Source: Luteirhabdus salina
Lineage (GTDB): Bacteria; Bacteroidota; Bacteroidia; Flavobacteriales; Flavobacteriaceae
Assembly (NCBI GenBank): GCA_025384855.1
Contig: JALAHT010000003.1
Location: 124,001-188,000 of the forward strand
DNA: 64,000 nucleotides
Direction of reading: 5' to 3'
Both the position numbers and the translations under genes were made by a program. Below the pieces are notes generated by a model. It saw nothing but the letters and a program-made list of their open reading frames with translations, had not been told where the DNA came from and ran no database searches. Below are positions 19,466 to 27,955 of the stretch, piece after piece. Position 1 is the stretch's first letter. The number at the start of each line of letters is the position of its first letter.

Positions 19466-19804
19466 TTAGTTGGATTCCTTAATGCAAACGTATTTTATCT
19501 TAACCTGCCGTTTTCTTCCGAAAGTGACGAGATAGAGTAGAATACCTCCAAAGGTATTTCGATATTCCACGGTGTGAAGCGCTCCAGACTCACAATCCTT
19601 GATATTGATTGTGTTTTCTTTCGTGATAGTACCAACCTTCACCACCGTATCCAATTCACGTACACAGTAGCCGCTGAGCCAATCCTCGCGCTCGGTATCG
19701 CAGGGCTCGGCTTGGCCATTAGAAACCTTAAATTGCACCGAATAGCAGGAATGTAGGAGTAAACCACTTATTCCTATCAGAAAAATAATTCGTAACTGCT
19801 TCAT
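19466..19804 (-). CDS. Bor-family-like lipoprotein
   Basis: The chosen start is the ATG at 19804 (112 residues), because a perfect -7 box lies at 19829-19836; a longer open frame to 19918 would include that promoter. The signal peptide ends at a lipobox (LLLHSC). The mature protein has two Cys before the middle and ends 'TFGGILLYLVTFGRKRQVKIKYVC'. That pattern resembles the C-terminus of phage lambda Bor (glycine, hydrophobic stretch, ...VYC). Bor is an outer-membrane lipoprotein of serum resistance, but the family in Bacteroidetes has no known role. Confidence 0.65.
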   Translation of the reverse strand: MKQLRIIFLIGISGLLLHSCYSVQFKVSNGQAEPCDTEREDWLSGYCVRELDTVVKVGTITKENTINIKDCESGALHTVEYRNTFGGILLYLVTFGRKRQVKIKYVCIKESN

Positions 19805-19828
19805 AGTAAATGGATTGAGTAGCCATTT

Positions 19829-19836
19829 CAAATATA
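19829..19836 (-). promoter_or_regulatory. Bacteroidetes-type -7 box of the Bor-like gene
   Basis: TATATTTG on the minus strand is a perfect TAnnTTTG match. It predicts a start of transcription near 19822 and an 18-base leader to the ATG at 19804. Confidence 0.6.
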
Positions 19837-19884
19837 GAGCAAAATACGATACGGATATATGGGTATTTACCTGATTTTCAAAAA

Positions 19885-19916
19885 GTAAAAACCCCCGATA
19901 CGAAATCGAGGGTTTC
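19885..19916 (-). terminator. Intrinsic terminator of the beta-barrel protein gene
   Basis: On the minus strand, AAACCCTCGAT and ATCGGGGGTTT form a stem with a short loop (TTCGT), followed by five T. It lies about 20 bases after the stop of the 19938-20429 gene and upstream of the bor promoter. Confidence 0.75.
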
Positions 19917-19937
19917 AAACTTGTTATATTTTAAAAT

Positions 19938-20429
19938 TTAGAATTGGTAGCGTATCCCTAATGCAATATCAAAATCGACATCGTCATTATAATCGCCAAA
20001 CCCGAATTCTGGTCTAAAATCTAGTGAAAGGAGCAACGGAATGTCAAAATCATATTCGATACCAATATCACCGGCGGCATAGATATAGGTTTCAGTATCA
20101 TCATCAAAATCAAAATCGTCATCGAAATCAACTTGCGCGACACCACCACCGGCACCTACGTACCAATTAAACCCGCCATCTAAATTCCATACCCATTGGT
20201 ATAGTCCCGTTAAACGGTACGCATCGAAAGCATCGTTATTTCGCCATCCGAAATCGACTTCCAATCGATTGTTATCGCCAAGGCCACGTTGATAACTGAT
20301 TTCCGTACCAAAGCCATCGCTATCGCCCAAGCGGAGACCAAGCGCATTTTTCGCTATGGTTTGTGCTTCGGCTGAAAAACTTAGCGAGGAGATTACAAAT
20401 ACTACTAGTAAGACTGTTACTTTTTTCAT
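19938..20429 (-). CDS. Outer-membrane beta-barrel protein
   Basis: This 163-residue protein has a signal peptide (ends FSAEAQ) followed by alternating beta-strand-like segments: 'LGLRLGDSDGFGTEISYQRGLG', 'NRLEVDFGWRNND' and 'GFNWYVGAGGGVAQ'. It ends in phenylalanine (ALGIRYQF), as barrel proteins do. An Asp-rich loop (DFDDDFDFDDDTET) may bind cations. It is probably an 8-stranded small porin-like or structural barrel; the specific function is unknown. A perfect -7 box and a terminator frame it as a single-gene unit. Confidence 0.82.
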   Translation of the reverse strand: MKKVTVLLVVFVISSLSFSAEAQTIAKNALGLRLGDSDGFGTEISYQRGLGDNNRLEVDFGWRNNDAFDAYRLTGLYQWVWNLDGGFNWYVGAGGGVAQVDFDDDFDFDDDTETYIYAAGDIGIEYDFDIPLLLSLDFRPEFGFGDYNDDVDFDIALGIRYQF

Positions 20430-20450
20430 AAGGTTATGTTTTTAGCTGTC

Positions 20451-20458
20451 CAAATGTA
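20451..20458 (-). promoter_or_regulatory. Bacteroidetes-type -7 box of the beta-barrel gene
   Basis: TACATTTG on the minus strand, 22 bases before the start at 20429. A TAACGACAG repeat (20457-20465) overlaps its upstream edge, and a second copy lies at 20526-20534. Confidence 0.6.
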
Positions 20459-20534
20459 ACGACAGATTGACTTGCAGATTGTTAACAGCCTGCCAAGTTT
20501 ATGTATCTGGTAGCGAAAATTTTGTTAACGACAG
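20457..20534. repeat. Direct repeat TAACGACAG with a GTTAAC between
   Basis: TAACGACAG occurs at 20457-20465 and 20526-20534, 69 bases apart, with GTTAACAG at about 20481. They lie in the intergenic region shared by the divergent barrel and dehydrogenase genes. They may be binding sites for a regulator; this is only suggested by position. Confidence 0.35.
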
Positions 20535-20602
20535 TTTCAGATTTAAAAAGGAAATTTTAATTCCATTGTTCAACAAATACGATTGTTTCATACCTTTAAC
20601 CT

Positions 20603-23545
20603 ATGCCTACACCTGAAGTTTTAATGTCTTTTTCAAAGCAATTTGAAGGCGACTTTCACCTGCAAACACTACATCGTTTACTTTATGCTACAGACGCCTC
20701 TGTGTATCGAAAAAAACCGTTGGCCGTTGCGTATCCAAAAAATGAAAAGGGAATCCAACAATTGGTTCGCTTTGCCGAAAAACATAGAATTGGATTAATT
20801 CCTAGAGCAGCAGGGACATCACTTGCGGGACAATGTGTGGGCAACGGAATTGTGGTGGATATCTCCAAGTATTTCACCAAAATAGTTGGGGTCGATACGG
20901 AGAACCGTACCGTAACCGTTCAGCCAGGGGTTATTCGAGATGAATTAAATGAGTACCTCAAACCCTATGGCTTGTTTTTTGGTCCCAATACCTCTACCAG
21001 CAATCGCTGTATGATAGGAGGGATGATAGGAAATAATAGCAGTGGGACCACGAGTATTCAATATGGGGTGACGCGCGATAAGGTTGTTTCATTAAAGACA
21101 ATTTTATCGAATGGGGAGATGATTCAATTTGAACCTTTGTCGAAGAGTGCATTTATTGAAAAAGCCTCGGAAAAATCCTTTGAAGGAAGTCTATATAACC
21201 TTTTATACACCGAACTTTCCAAAAGTGAAGTACAACACGAAATTCGAAAGGAGTTCCCAAAACCTGAAATCCACCGAAGAAATACAGGCTATGCGGTCGA
21301 CGCTCTTTTGAATACTTCTGCTTACGATGATACTTGCGATGTACCGATTAACCTTTCTTCCCTTCTCTGTGGAAGCGAGGGTACCTTAGCGTTCACTACT
21401 GAAATCACACTTCAGTTAGACCCTTTACCACCAGAATATAGCGCGATGGTCGTTTCGCAATACGAGAATCTTTCCAATTGTTTAAATGATGTTGTGGTTG
21501 CAATGCAACACAATCTTTTTACCTGCGAGATGATGGATGATGTAATCCTTGGTTGTACGGAGAAGAATAAGAAGTATGAACCCTATCGTTTTTTTGTTGA
21601 AGGTACTCCAAAGGCATTGTTAATGCTAGAGTTGCGTGATGAAACGGTCGAAGGACTTAAAAGTCAGACCGAAAAGCTTCTGAAAGCCTTGGAAATATCG
21701 AATTTGAGTTATGCACGCCCCGTCCTGAAAGGTGAAGAAATTGAAATGGCATTGGACTTACGAAAAGCTGGATTGGGGTTATTGGGAAATATGGTAGGTG
21801 ATGCGAAGGCGGTCGCTTGTATTGAAGATACCGCTGTTGCGCTAGCAGATTTGCCTAAGTATATTGAAGAATTCACCCTGCTGATGAAAAATTATGGTCA
21901 GGAAGCCGTGTATTATGCGCATGCTGGTGCCGGAGAACTTCACTTACGACCTATCCTGAATTTGAAGAAAGGTGAAGGGGTCGACTATTTTCGAAAAATA
22001 ACTACCGATGTCTCCAAGCTTTGCAAAAAATATAAAGGTTCATTTTCAGGTGAACATGGCGATGGCATCGTTCGGGCGGAATTTCTAGAACAACAGATTG
22101 GTGAAAAAAACTTTCAGTTGTTGAAAAGGATTAAACAAGCCTTTGATCCACAGAATATCTTCAACCCTGGAAAAATAACCGATGCTTGGCAAATGGATGT
22201 ATCGCTTCGCTATGAGTCCAACCGGAAAGAGCCTGAAATAGATACATTACTGGATTTTAGTGATGCGCAGGGCTTGTTGCGATTGGCTGAAAACTGTAAC
22301 GGTAGTGGCGATTGTCGGAAAACCGAAAAATCTGCTGGAGCGATGTGTCCGAGTTACCATGCTACCCGCGACGAAAAGCATACTACTCGCGGAAGGGCGA
22401 ATGTACTACGTGAATTTTTGACGCATTCGGACAAGCAAAATGCTTTCGATCACGAAGAATTGAAGGAGGTTTTCGACCTGTGTATAAGTTGCAAGGCCTG
22501 CGGGAATGAATGCCCGAGTAATGTCGACATGGCAACGGCAAAAGCAGAATTTCAATATCAATATTATACATCGAACAAAAGAAGCAGACGCGACAAACGC
22601 TTCGGCAAAAGCAGTTCATTGTATAAAAAAGCAAAACCCTTCGCCAACCTTGCAAATGCTGCTCTAAAGATTCCCTTTATAGCTTCCTTGGTTAAGAATA
22701 CAATGGGAATGGCAGCGGAACGTAGTATTCCGAAGTTTCAGCCGTTTCAACATAGCACTTCAACTTCAATTTCAACTTCAAGTTCGAATTCACCTTCACC
22801 TTCACCAAACAAGAAAAAAGTTATTCTATTTATAGATGAGTTTTCAAACTATTTGGATGGAACTATTGCAGAAGATGCTGTTTTCCTGCTTCAGGCGTTA
22901 GGGTATGAGGTTGAGCCGACTACGGGATTGGATAGCGGGAGAGCGTTGATTAGTAAGGGATTTTTAGAGGAAGCAAAAGAATGTGTGAATAAAAACATAA
23001 CCCTTTTGAATCAAAAGGTTTCAGCTGAAACACCGTTATTGGGCATCGAGCCTTCCGCAATTTTGGGATTTCGCGACGAATACCTTCGATTGGCAGATGA
23101 TGCTGAAGCTGCGAAAGGAATTTCAAAAAACTGTTTTTTAGTGGAAGAATTCCTCGCTTCTGAAATGAAATTAGGAGTCATTTCAACAGAGCGCTTCACT
23201 TCCGAAGAGAAGAAAATCAAGATTCATGTCCATTGTCACCAAAAATCCCTAAGCAACCAAAAGGTCACGTTCGACATCTTGAATTTCCCCAAAAACTTTA
23301 AACCGACCATAATCCCTAGTGGTTGTTGTGGAATGGCTGGTAGTTTTGGCTATGAAAAGGAGCATTACGACATCAGTATGAAAATGGGAGAATTAAAACT
23401 CTTTCCGGCCGTGCGCAATGCTTCAGCTGATACTATTATCGCTGCGAATGGTACCAGTTGTCGGCACCAAATTAAGGATGGTACTTCAAAAGAAGCGTTA
23501 CATCCCATTACGATTCTTCGGAACGCATTGGTTATTCCCCAATAA
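20603..23545 (+). CDS. FAD-binding and Fe-S-binding D-lactate dehydrogenase-type oxidoreductase (GlcD-GlpC fusion)
   Basis: This 980-residue protein has an N-terminal VAO-type FAD domain (GTSLAGQCVGNG, GGMIGNNSSGTTS) and an FAD oxidase C-terminal domain ending GDGIVRAEFL...FDPQNIFNPGK. Two Fe-S motif regions follow: CNGSGDCRK...CPSY and CISCKACGNECPS. The C-terminal cysteine-rich CCG domain contains PSGCCGMAGSFGYE. Such fusions oxidise D-lactate or a related 2-hydroxy acid and feed electrons to quinone. A Ser/Thr/Pro linker (about residues 715-735) is encoded by imperfect hexamer repeats. A box TACCTTTA only 4 bases before 20603 makes the ATG at 20624 an alternative start. Confidence 0.88.
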   Translation: MPTPEVLMSFSKQFEGDFHLQTLHRLLYATDASVYRKKPLAVAYPKNEKGIQQLVRFAEKHRIGLIPRAAGTSLAGQCVGNGIVVDISKYFTKIVGVDTENRTVTVQPGVIRDELNEYLKPYGLFFGPNTSTSNRCMIGGMIGNNSSGTTSIQYGVTRDKVVSLKTILSNGEMIQFEPLSKSAFIEKASEKSFEGSLYNLLYTELSKSEVQHEIRKEFPKPEIHRRNTGYAVDALLNTSAYDDTCDVPINLSSLLCGSEGTLAFTTEITLQLDPLPPEYSAMVVSQYENLSNCLNDVVVAMQHNLFTCEMMDDVILGCTEKNKKYEPYRFFVEGTPKALLMLELRDETVEGLKSQTEKLLKALEISNLSYARPVLKGEEIEMALDLRKAGLGLLGNMVGDAKAVACIEDTAVALADLPKYIEEFTLLMKNYGQEAVYYAHAGAGELHLRPILNLKKGEGVDYFRKITTDVSKLCKKYKGSFSGEHGDGIVRAEFLEQQIGEKNFQLLKRIKQAFDPQNIFNPGKITDAWQMDVSLRYESNRKEPEIDTLLDFSDAQGLLRLAENCNGSGDCRKTEKSAGAMCPSYHATRDEKHTTRGRANVLREFLTHSDKQNAFDHEELKEVFDLCISCKACGNECPSNVDMATAKAEFQYQYYTSNKRSRRDKRFGKSSSLYKKAKPFANLANAALKIPFIASLVKNTMGMAAERSIPKFQPFQHSTSTSISTSSSNSPSPSPNKKKVILFIDEFSNYLDGTIAEDAVFLLQALGYEVEPTTGLDSGRALISKGFLEEAKECVNKNITLLNQKVSAETPLLGIEPSAILGFRDEYLRLADDAEAAKGISKNCFLVEEFLASEMKLGVISTERFTSEEKKIKIHVHCHQKSLSNQKVTFDILNFPKNFKPTIIPSGCCGMAGSFGYEKEHYDISMKMGELKLFPAVRNASADTIIAANGTSCRHQIKDGTSKEALHPITILRNALVIPQ
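22752..22808 (+). repeat. Imperfect hexamer repeats (TTCAAC/TTCAAT/TTCACC) inside the dehydrogenase gene
   Basis: About nine tandem six-base units starting TTC encode an alternating Ser/Thr then Ser/Pro linker. Gain or loss of a unit would keep the frame, so it can change linker length but not switch the gene off. Confidence 0.7.
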
Positions 23546-24326
23546 CGTAGGTGTCTAATGATTGGGTCGCAGTGGTCGACACTTCGGTAGGAAAGGGAAA
23601 TTCGATACCCAAACCAGATAGATCCTCTAATTGATAGTCGGTTACCGATTCTGCGTAAATAAGGCCTACATCAGCTGCAAAGTAATGCGTTACCGTAAAT
23701 ACTTCCTGTTCTGCTAAGACTGGAAAGGGAATGGAAATACCACCGACCTCCACTTGGGCGGTTACGGCTAGCGTAACGGCTAGTGTAGCGACTTCAACAT
23801 CGCTGTAGCTGTTCCCGGAAACGGTATAGCTTTCAAGATCATTTTCCTGAACGGTTTCGGCGCTATATTCAATAGAGAGGGGAATATCCATAATAGTTTG
23901 TTCTATTGCATCTTCAAGAAAGCTAAGTTGCGTTCCAGCGCTCGCTTCTGAATCCACAACTACTACATCGTTTAAGGGTATGGCAAAAGGTACCCCTTCA
24001 ATAGGAATAGAAAGTTCTCCTAAAATGAAGACTTTACCATTTTCTTTCCGAACTAGATTATTAGCCAAAATGTTGGTGGTGAACCCCGTAATGGGAAGCC
24101 TTGCGCCCAAATCGGTATATGTATTCCCATTTTGTTGTGAAACACCATCTACATATAATGAATCTCTTGCGGCGCCTTGTTCATTGGTATTGTCGTAAGT
24201 CCAATATGAATTTGCTGTAAGTGGAAAATAATCGGTTTCATTCGGTTGCGAGCTATCGTCTGAACTATCATCGGAAGAGCAAGCCATAAGGAATAGCGAA
24301 AAAAATAATAAAAGGGAAAAGCGCAT
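23532..24326 (-). CDS. Lipoprotein of unknown function
   Basis: The start is the ATG at 24326 (264 residues). A perfect -7 box at 24348-24355 excludes the longer reading to 24371. The lipobox LFLMAC is followed by a Ser/Asp tract (SSDDSSDDSS), a Bacteroidetes lipoprotein export-signal-like acidic stretch. The mature part begins 'YFPLTANSYWTYDN', as in many flavobacterial lipoproteins, and is beta-rich. No function is known. Its 3' end overlaps the convergent dehydrogenase gene by 14 bases. Confidence 0.8.
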   Translation of the reverse strand: MRFSLLLFFSLFLMACSSDDSSDDSSQPNETDYFPLTANSYWTYDNTNEQGAARDSLYVDGVSQQNGNTYTDLGARLPITGFTTNILANNLVRKENGKVFILGELSIPIEGVPFAIPLNDVVVVDSEASAGTQLSFLEDAIEQTIMDIPLSIEYSAETVQENDLESYTVSGNSYSDVEVATLAVTLAVTAQVEVGGISIPFPVLAEQEVFTVTHYFAADVGLIYAESVTDYQLEDLSGLGIEFPFPTEVSTTATQSLDTYVIGE

Positions 24327-24347
24327 ACTAGTAAATTTAGGTATCCT

Positions 24348-24355
24348 CAAAGATA
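24348..24355 (-). promoter_or_regulatory. Bacteroidetes-type -7 box of the lipoprotein gene
   Basis: TATCTTTG on the minus strand matches TAnnTTTG and places transcription start near 24341, 15 bases before the ATG at 24326. It overlaps the last codons region of the upstream LpxH-like gene's 3' flank. Confidence 0.6.
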
Positions 24356-24363
24356 CGTTTTTA

Positions 24364-25194
24364 CTATGCAAATTTGGTCATGGCCGATAGGAGTGTTGAA
24401 AGTTCGACTTCCTCTATGGTTTCTACTTCGTCGTTCTCCGGATTTAAGTGTGTTTGTTTCCCTCCATGAACATAAAGACTCCAGCGTTCGTTTTTGTATT
24501 CCAAGGCGGTTAAATTTTCAATCCAATCGCCACTGTTCAAATACATACAATCCCCTTTTTTGGAGGTCACTTTTTTAATTGTCGGTTGATGGATATGGCC
24601 ACACACCACATAATCGAAACCTTGTTCGATGGCTAATTGCGTTGCCGTACTTTCAAAATTTGTAATGAATTTCACCGCACCCTTTACGCTGTTTTTAATT
24701 TTCTTTGAAAGCGAATACTTCTCGCGTCCCATTTTTATTAAACAATGATTCAAAAAACGGTTGAAAAGTATCAGCAAATCGTATCCCCATCCGCCTAATT
24801 TAGCAATCCACTTAGCATGTTGAACACTCGCATCGAACACATCACCATGAAAGAACCAGGCTTTTTTACCATCAAGATTAAGCACGAGTTTATCCAAGAT
24901 CTGAATGTTGCCCATTTTGGTCTCACTAAAGCGGCGCATTTTCTCATCATGGTTTCCGGTGAGATAATATACCTTTGTGCCTTTGGCAGCCAGGGAGATA
25001 ATCTTTTTTAATACCTGAAGATGGGCTTTGGGAAAATAGCGTTTACGGAATTGCCAAATATCGATGATATCGCCATTCAGAATAAGCTTCTTGGGCTTCA
25101 CCGAATTGAGGTACTGTAGGACTTCCTTGGCATGACAACCGTAGGTTCCCAAATGAATATCGGAGATAACAACAACTTCTACTTTGCGCTTCAT
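24364..25194 (-). CDS. UDP-2,3-diacylglucosamine diphosphatase-like metallophosphoesterase (LpxH family)
   Basis: This 276-residue calcineurin-type phosphoesterase has all metal motifs: SDIHLG, NGDIIDIW, GNHDE, HGDVFD and CGHIHQP. The family hydrolyses UDP-2,3-diacylglucosamine to lipid X in lipid A synthesis at the inner-membrane surface. Other lpx genes are not in this window. A possible promoter (TTG-N19-AAACTTTG, box at 25203-25210) lies immediately before the start, which would give a nearly leaderless mRNA. The substrate assignment follows the family and was not tested. Confidence 0.85.
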   Translation of the reverse strand: MKRKVEVVVISDIHLGTYGCHAKEVLQYLNSVKPKKLILNGDIIDIWQFRKRYFPKAHLQVLKKIISLAAKGTKVYYLTGNHDEKMRRFSETKMGNIQILDKLVLNLDGKKAWFFHGDVFDASVQHAKWIAKLGGWGYDLLILFNRFLNHCLIKMGREKYSLSKKIKNSVKGAVKFITNFESTATQLAIEQGFDYVVCGHIHQPTIKKVTSKKGDCMYLNSGDWIENLTALEYKNERWSLYVHGGKQTHLNPENDEVETIEEVELSTLLSAMTKFA

Positions 25195-25335
25195 TTGGGA
25201 TACAAAGTTTCGTAATTATTGGTGACCGACAATTACCTAAATGTTATCGTTTATTGTTCAAATGGTTATCCTAATATTTCTTTATTGTGAAGAAGTCGCG
25301 CTCGAAGTTTATTTTTCAAATTCAGTTTGAAAAAT

Positions 25336-25343
25336 TACATTTG
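25336..25343 (+). promoter_or_regulatory. Bacteroidetes-type -7 box of aroC
   Basis: TACATTTG, 5 bases before the ATG at 25349. The mRNA would be leaderless or nearly so. Confidence 0.55.
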
Positions 25344-25348
25344 TTGTT

Positions 25349-26422
25349 ATGGCAGGTAATAGCTTCGGAACCCTTTTTAAACTTACTACTTTCGGTGAAT
25401 CGCACGGAACTGCCATCGGCGGAATAATTGAAGGCTGTCCTGCTGGGCTTGCGTTAGACTTTGAAGCGATTGAACGCGAGATGCAACGCAGAAAGCCTGG
25501 GCAATCGGCTATTGTAACTCAACGAAAGGAAGAAGACACCGTCCGTTTTCTATCCGGCATCATGGAAGGCATTACTACCGGAACACCGATCGGCTTTCAA
25601 ATTGACAATACCAATAAGAAGTCGAAAGATTATTCACACATAAAAGACGTATATCGTCCTTCGCATGCCGACTTCACTTATGATAAAAAGTATGGGGTTC
25701 GCGATTACAAAGGCGGAGGAAGGTCTTCAGCCCGCGAAACCGCTAACTGGGTTGCGGCAGGAGCGATTGCCAAGCAATTGCTGAAGGATGTTATGATTAC
25801 GGCATATGTTTCTTCCGTAGGAGCCCTTCAATTAAATAAAAAATATACCGAGGTCGATTTCACCCAGATTGAACAAAATATTGTGCGTTGTCCCGATGCT
25901 GAAATGGCGAAGGAAATGGAAACGTATATTAAGGATATCCGTAAACAAGGTGATACGGTGGGTGGTCAGATAACGTGCGTTATCGAAAATGTACCAATCG
26001 GATTGGGAGAACCTGTTTTTGAAAAGCTACACGCTCAGTTGGGAAAAGCGATGCTTTCTATAAATGCTGTTAAGGGTTTTGAATATGGCAGCGGTTTTGA
26101 AGGCAGCAAAATGAAGGGAAGCGACCATAACGATCGCTTTCGCGAGGACGGCAGTACCGAAACAAACTTTAGCGGAGGCATTCAAGGCGGTATCAGCAAC
26201 GGTCAGCCGATATATTTTAATGTAGCGTTTAAACCTGTCGCGACCTTGATGCAATCGCAAGAGACCATCAATTCAAAAGGGGAGAAGGTAGAAATGCAGG
26301 GAAAGGGAAGGCATGACCCTTGCGTGGTACCAAGAGCGGTTCCTATTGTAGAGGCAATGGCAGCCCTAACCCTAGCCGATTTTTGGCTGATGAACAAAAT
26401 AGCTACCTTGACAACCGAATAA
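25349..26422 (+). CDS. aroC: Chorismate synthase
   Basis: This 357-residue enzyme converts 5-enolpyruvylshikimate-3-phosphate to chorismate using reduced FMN, the last step of the shikimate pathway. Family motifs are clear: [11 protein letters not shown] near the N-terminus, [20 protein letters not shown] and [11 protein letters not shown] in the middle, and [12 protein letters not shown] and [13 protein letters not shown] towards the C-terminus. Length is normal. It stands alone among unrelated genes, with its own -7 box; the symporter follows after 55 bases. Confidence 0.98.
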   Translation: MAGNSFGTLFKLTTFGESHGTAIGGIIEGCPAGLALDFEAIEREMQRRKPGQSAIVTQRKEEDTVRFLSGIMEGITTGTPIGFQIDNTNKKSKDYSHIKDVYRPSHADFTYDKKYGVRDYKGGGRSSARETANWVAAGAIAKQLLKDVMITAYVSSVGALQLNKKYTEVDFTQIEQNIVRCPDAEMAKEMETYIKDIRKQGDTVGGQITCVIENVPIGLGEPVFEKLHAQLGKAMLSINAVKGFEYGSGFEGSKMKGSDHNDRFREDGSTETNFSGGIQGGISNGQPIYFNVAFKPVATLMQSQETINSKGEKVEMQGKGRHDPCVVPRAVPIVEAMAALTLADFWLMNKIATLTTE

Positions 26423-26477
26423 ATAATCTGTTTCGCTTGGCGGACATAAATAGCTACCCGGCTTTTCGGGCATATAT

Positions 26478-27791
26478 ATGAAAAAACTGGCACTGCATTG
26501 GCAAATTCTCTTAGGAATGGCGTTGGGGGTTGTTTTTGCCCTCTTTCTTACAAATTTTAGTTGGGGTGATGACTTTATCGGCGATTGGATTAAACCGTTC
26601 GGAACGATTTTTATCAATGCCTTGAAGTTGATTGCAGTTCCATTGATCTTGGCATCGTTGATTAAAGGCGTATCCGATTTAAAGGATATTTCCAGTCTTT
26701 CTCAAATGGGCCTTCGTACTATTTTAACCTATGTAATAACCACGGTAATCGCGGTATCTATTGGATTGGGTGTTGTTAATGTGGTGAAACCAGGTGCAAC
26801 CATTGGTGAAGATACACGCGATGAATTAGTAGAAGCCTATGGCGGTGATGCCGAATTGAAACGGCAGGATGCACAGCGACAGAAAGAGGCAGGTCCGTTA
26901 CAAGCACTGGTCGATTTGGTGCCTGAGAATATTATCGGTGCTTCTGGAGACAACCGAAACATGCTTCAGGTTATCTTCTTCGCCATTTTCTTTGGAATCG
27001 GATTGATTTTAATTCCTGAAAAAACAGCCCAACCTGTAAAAGATTTTTTTGATGGCTTCAATGAGGTCATTTTAAAAATGATCGATCTCATCATGCTCGC
27101 CGCTCCCTACGGGGTTTTCGCTTTATTGGCAGCCTTGGTGGTGGAAGCACCCAGTGCCGACTTGTTTGCAGCCTTAGGAATGTATGCACTCTGTGTGGTG
27201 TTAGGATTGACATTAATGATTGGCGTTTATATTTTATTGGTTTGGATATTCACAAAGCATACGCCAAGTAGTTTCTTGAGTGGCATTGGTCCTGCGCAGC
27301 TATTAGCATTTTCTACGAGCAGTAGTGCCGCAACCTTACCGGTAACCATGGAACGTGTGGAAGAACACTTAGGTGTGAAACGGGAGGTAACTAGTTTTGT
27401 GTTGCCGATAGGGGCTACTATAAACATGGACGGTACAAGTTTATACCAAGCCGTTGCTGCCGTGTTTATCGCTCAGGCCTTTGGAATGGATTTATCCTTA
27501 GGAGCGCAATTGGGGATTATCGCTACCGCTACGCTTGCCTCTATTGGCTCCGCCGCAGTGCCTGGTGCAGGAATGGTGATGTTGGTTATCGTATTGGCAC
27601 AAGCTGGAATCCCCGAAGCTGGATTGGCACTGATTTTTGCTGTGGATCGACCGTTGGATATGTGCAGAACTACAGTAAACGTTACCGGTGATGCTGCGGT
27701 ATCGATGATGGTAGCGAAATCGCAGGGCAAATTGGGCGTACCCCACGTCAAAGATTGGGACGATAACTACCCTAAAGGTAAAGAGGAATAG
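26478..27791 (+). CDS. Dicarboxylate/amino acid:cation symporter (DAACS, GltP/GltPh-like)
   Basis: This 437-residue inner-membrane transporter has eight transmembrane segments and two re-entrant hairpins. The hairpin 1 serine motif (SSSAATLP), the NMDGT motif and the final DRPLDMCRTTVNVTGD segment are present. In the last segment the Asp, Arg, Asn and Asp positions of GltPh are conserved. The arginine three residues after the second Asp is the one that holds an acidic side chain, so glutamate, aspartate or a dicarboxylate is the likely substrate. An insert (about residues 115-140, ELKRQDAQRQKEAG) is charged. A short CCCG/CGGG hairpin precedes the start. Confidence 0.93.
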   Translation: MKKLALHWQILLGMALGVVFALFLTNFSWGDDFIGDWIKPFGTIFINALKLIAVPLILASLIKGVSDLKDISSLSQMGLRTILTYVITTVIAVSIGLGVVNVVKPGATIGEDTRDELVEAYGGDAELKRQDAQRQKEAGPLQALVDLVPENIIGASGDNRNMLQVIFFAIFFGIGLILIPEKTAQPVKDFFDGFNEVILKMIDLIMLAAPYGVFALLAALVVEAPSADLFAALGMYALCVVLGLTLMIGVYILLVWIFTKHTPSSFLSGIGPAQLLAFSTSSSAATLPVTMERVEEHLGVKREVTSFVLPIGATINMDGTSLYQAVAAVFIAQAFGMDLSLGAQLGIIATATLASIGSAAVPGAGMVMLVIVLAQAGIPEAGLALIFAVDRPLDMCRTTVNVTGDAAVSMMVAKSQGKLGVPHVKDWDDNYPKGKEE

Positions 27792-27893
27792 GTGCCTTTC
27801 AATTCTTGAATTGTTGGAACAGCATTTCTTGAATGTTATGCAAAAGTGTTGGCATTTAATGGTTTATTAATATATACCTGTTCAATTTTTAGC

Positions 27894-27901
27894 TACATTT
27901 G
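27894..27901 (+). promoter_or_regulatory. Bacteroidetes-type -7 box before the 27954 gene
   Basis: TACATTTG predicts a transcript start near 27908 and a leader of about 46 bases. The leader holds the hairpin described at 27928-27955. Confidence 0.6.
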
Positions 27902-27927
27902 ATAGCCCAAATCGCTTTTGACCGCTT

Positions 27928-27955
27928 ATAGCTATGACTTAAACACCATAGCTAT
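27928..27955 (+). promoter_or_regulatory. Hairpin covering the start codon of the 27954 gene
   Basis: ATAGCTATG (27928-27936) and CATAGCTAT (27947-27955) are a perfect 9-base inverted repeat with a 10-base loop. The second arm includes the first two bases of the ATG, so the folded leader would hide the initiation site. Confidence 0.5.

Noticed and set aside
19805-19918. N-terminal extension of the Bor-like gene
   Set aside because: It contains the gene's own -7 box and the preceding terminator; the lipoprotein signal starts at 19804.
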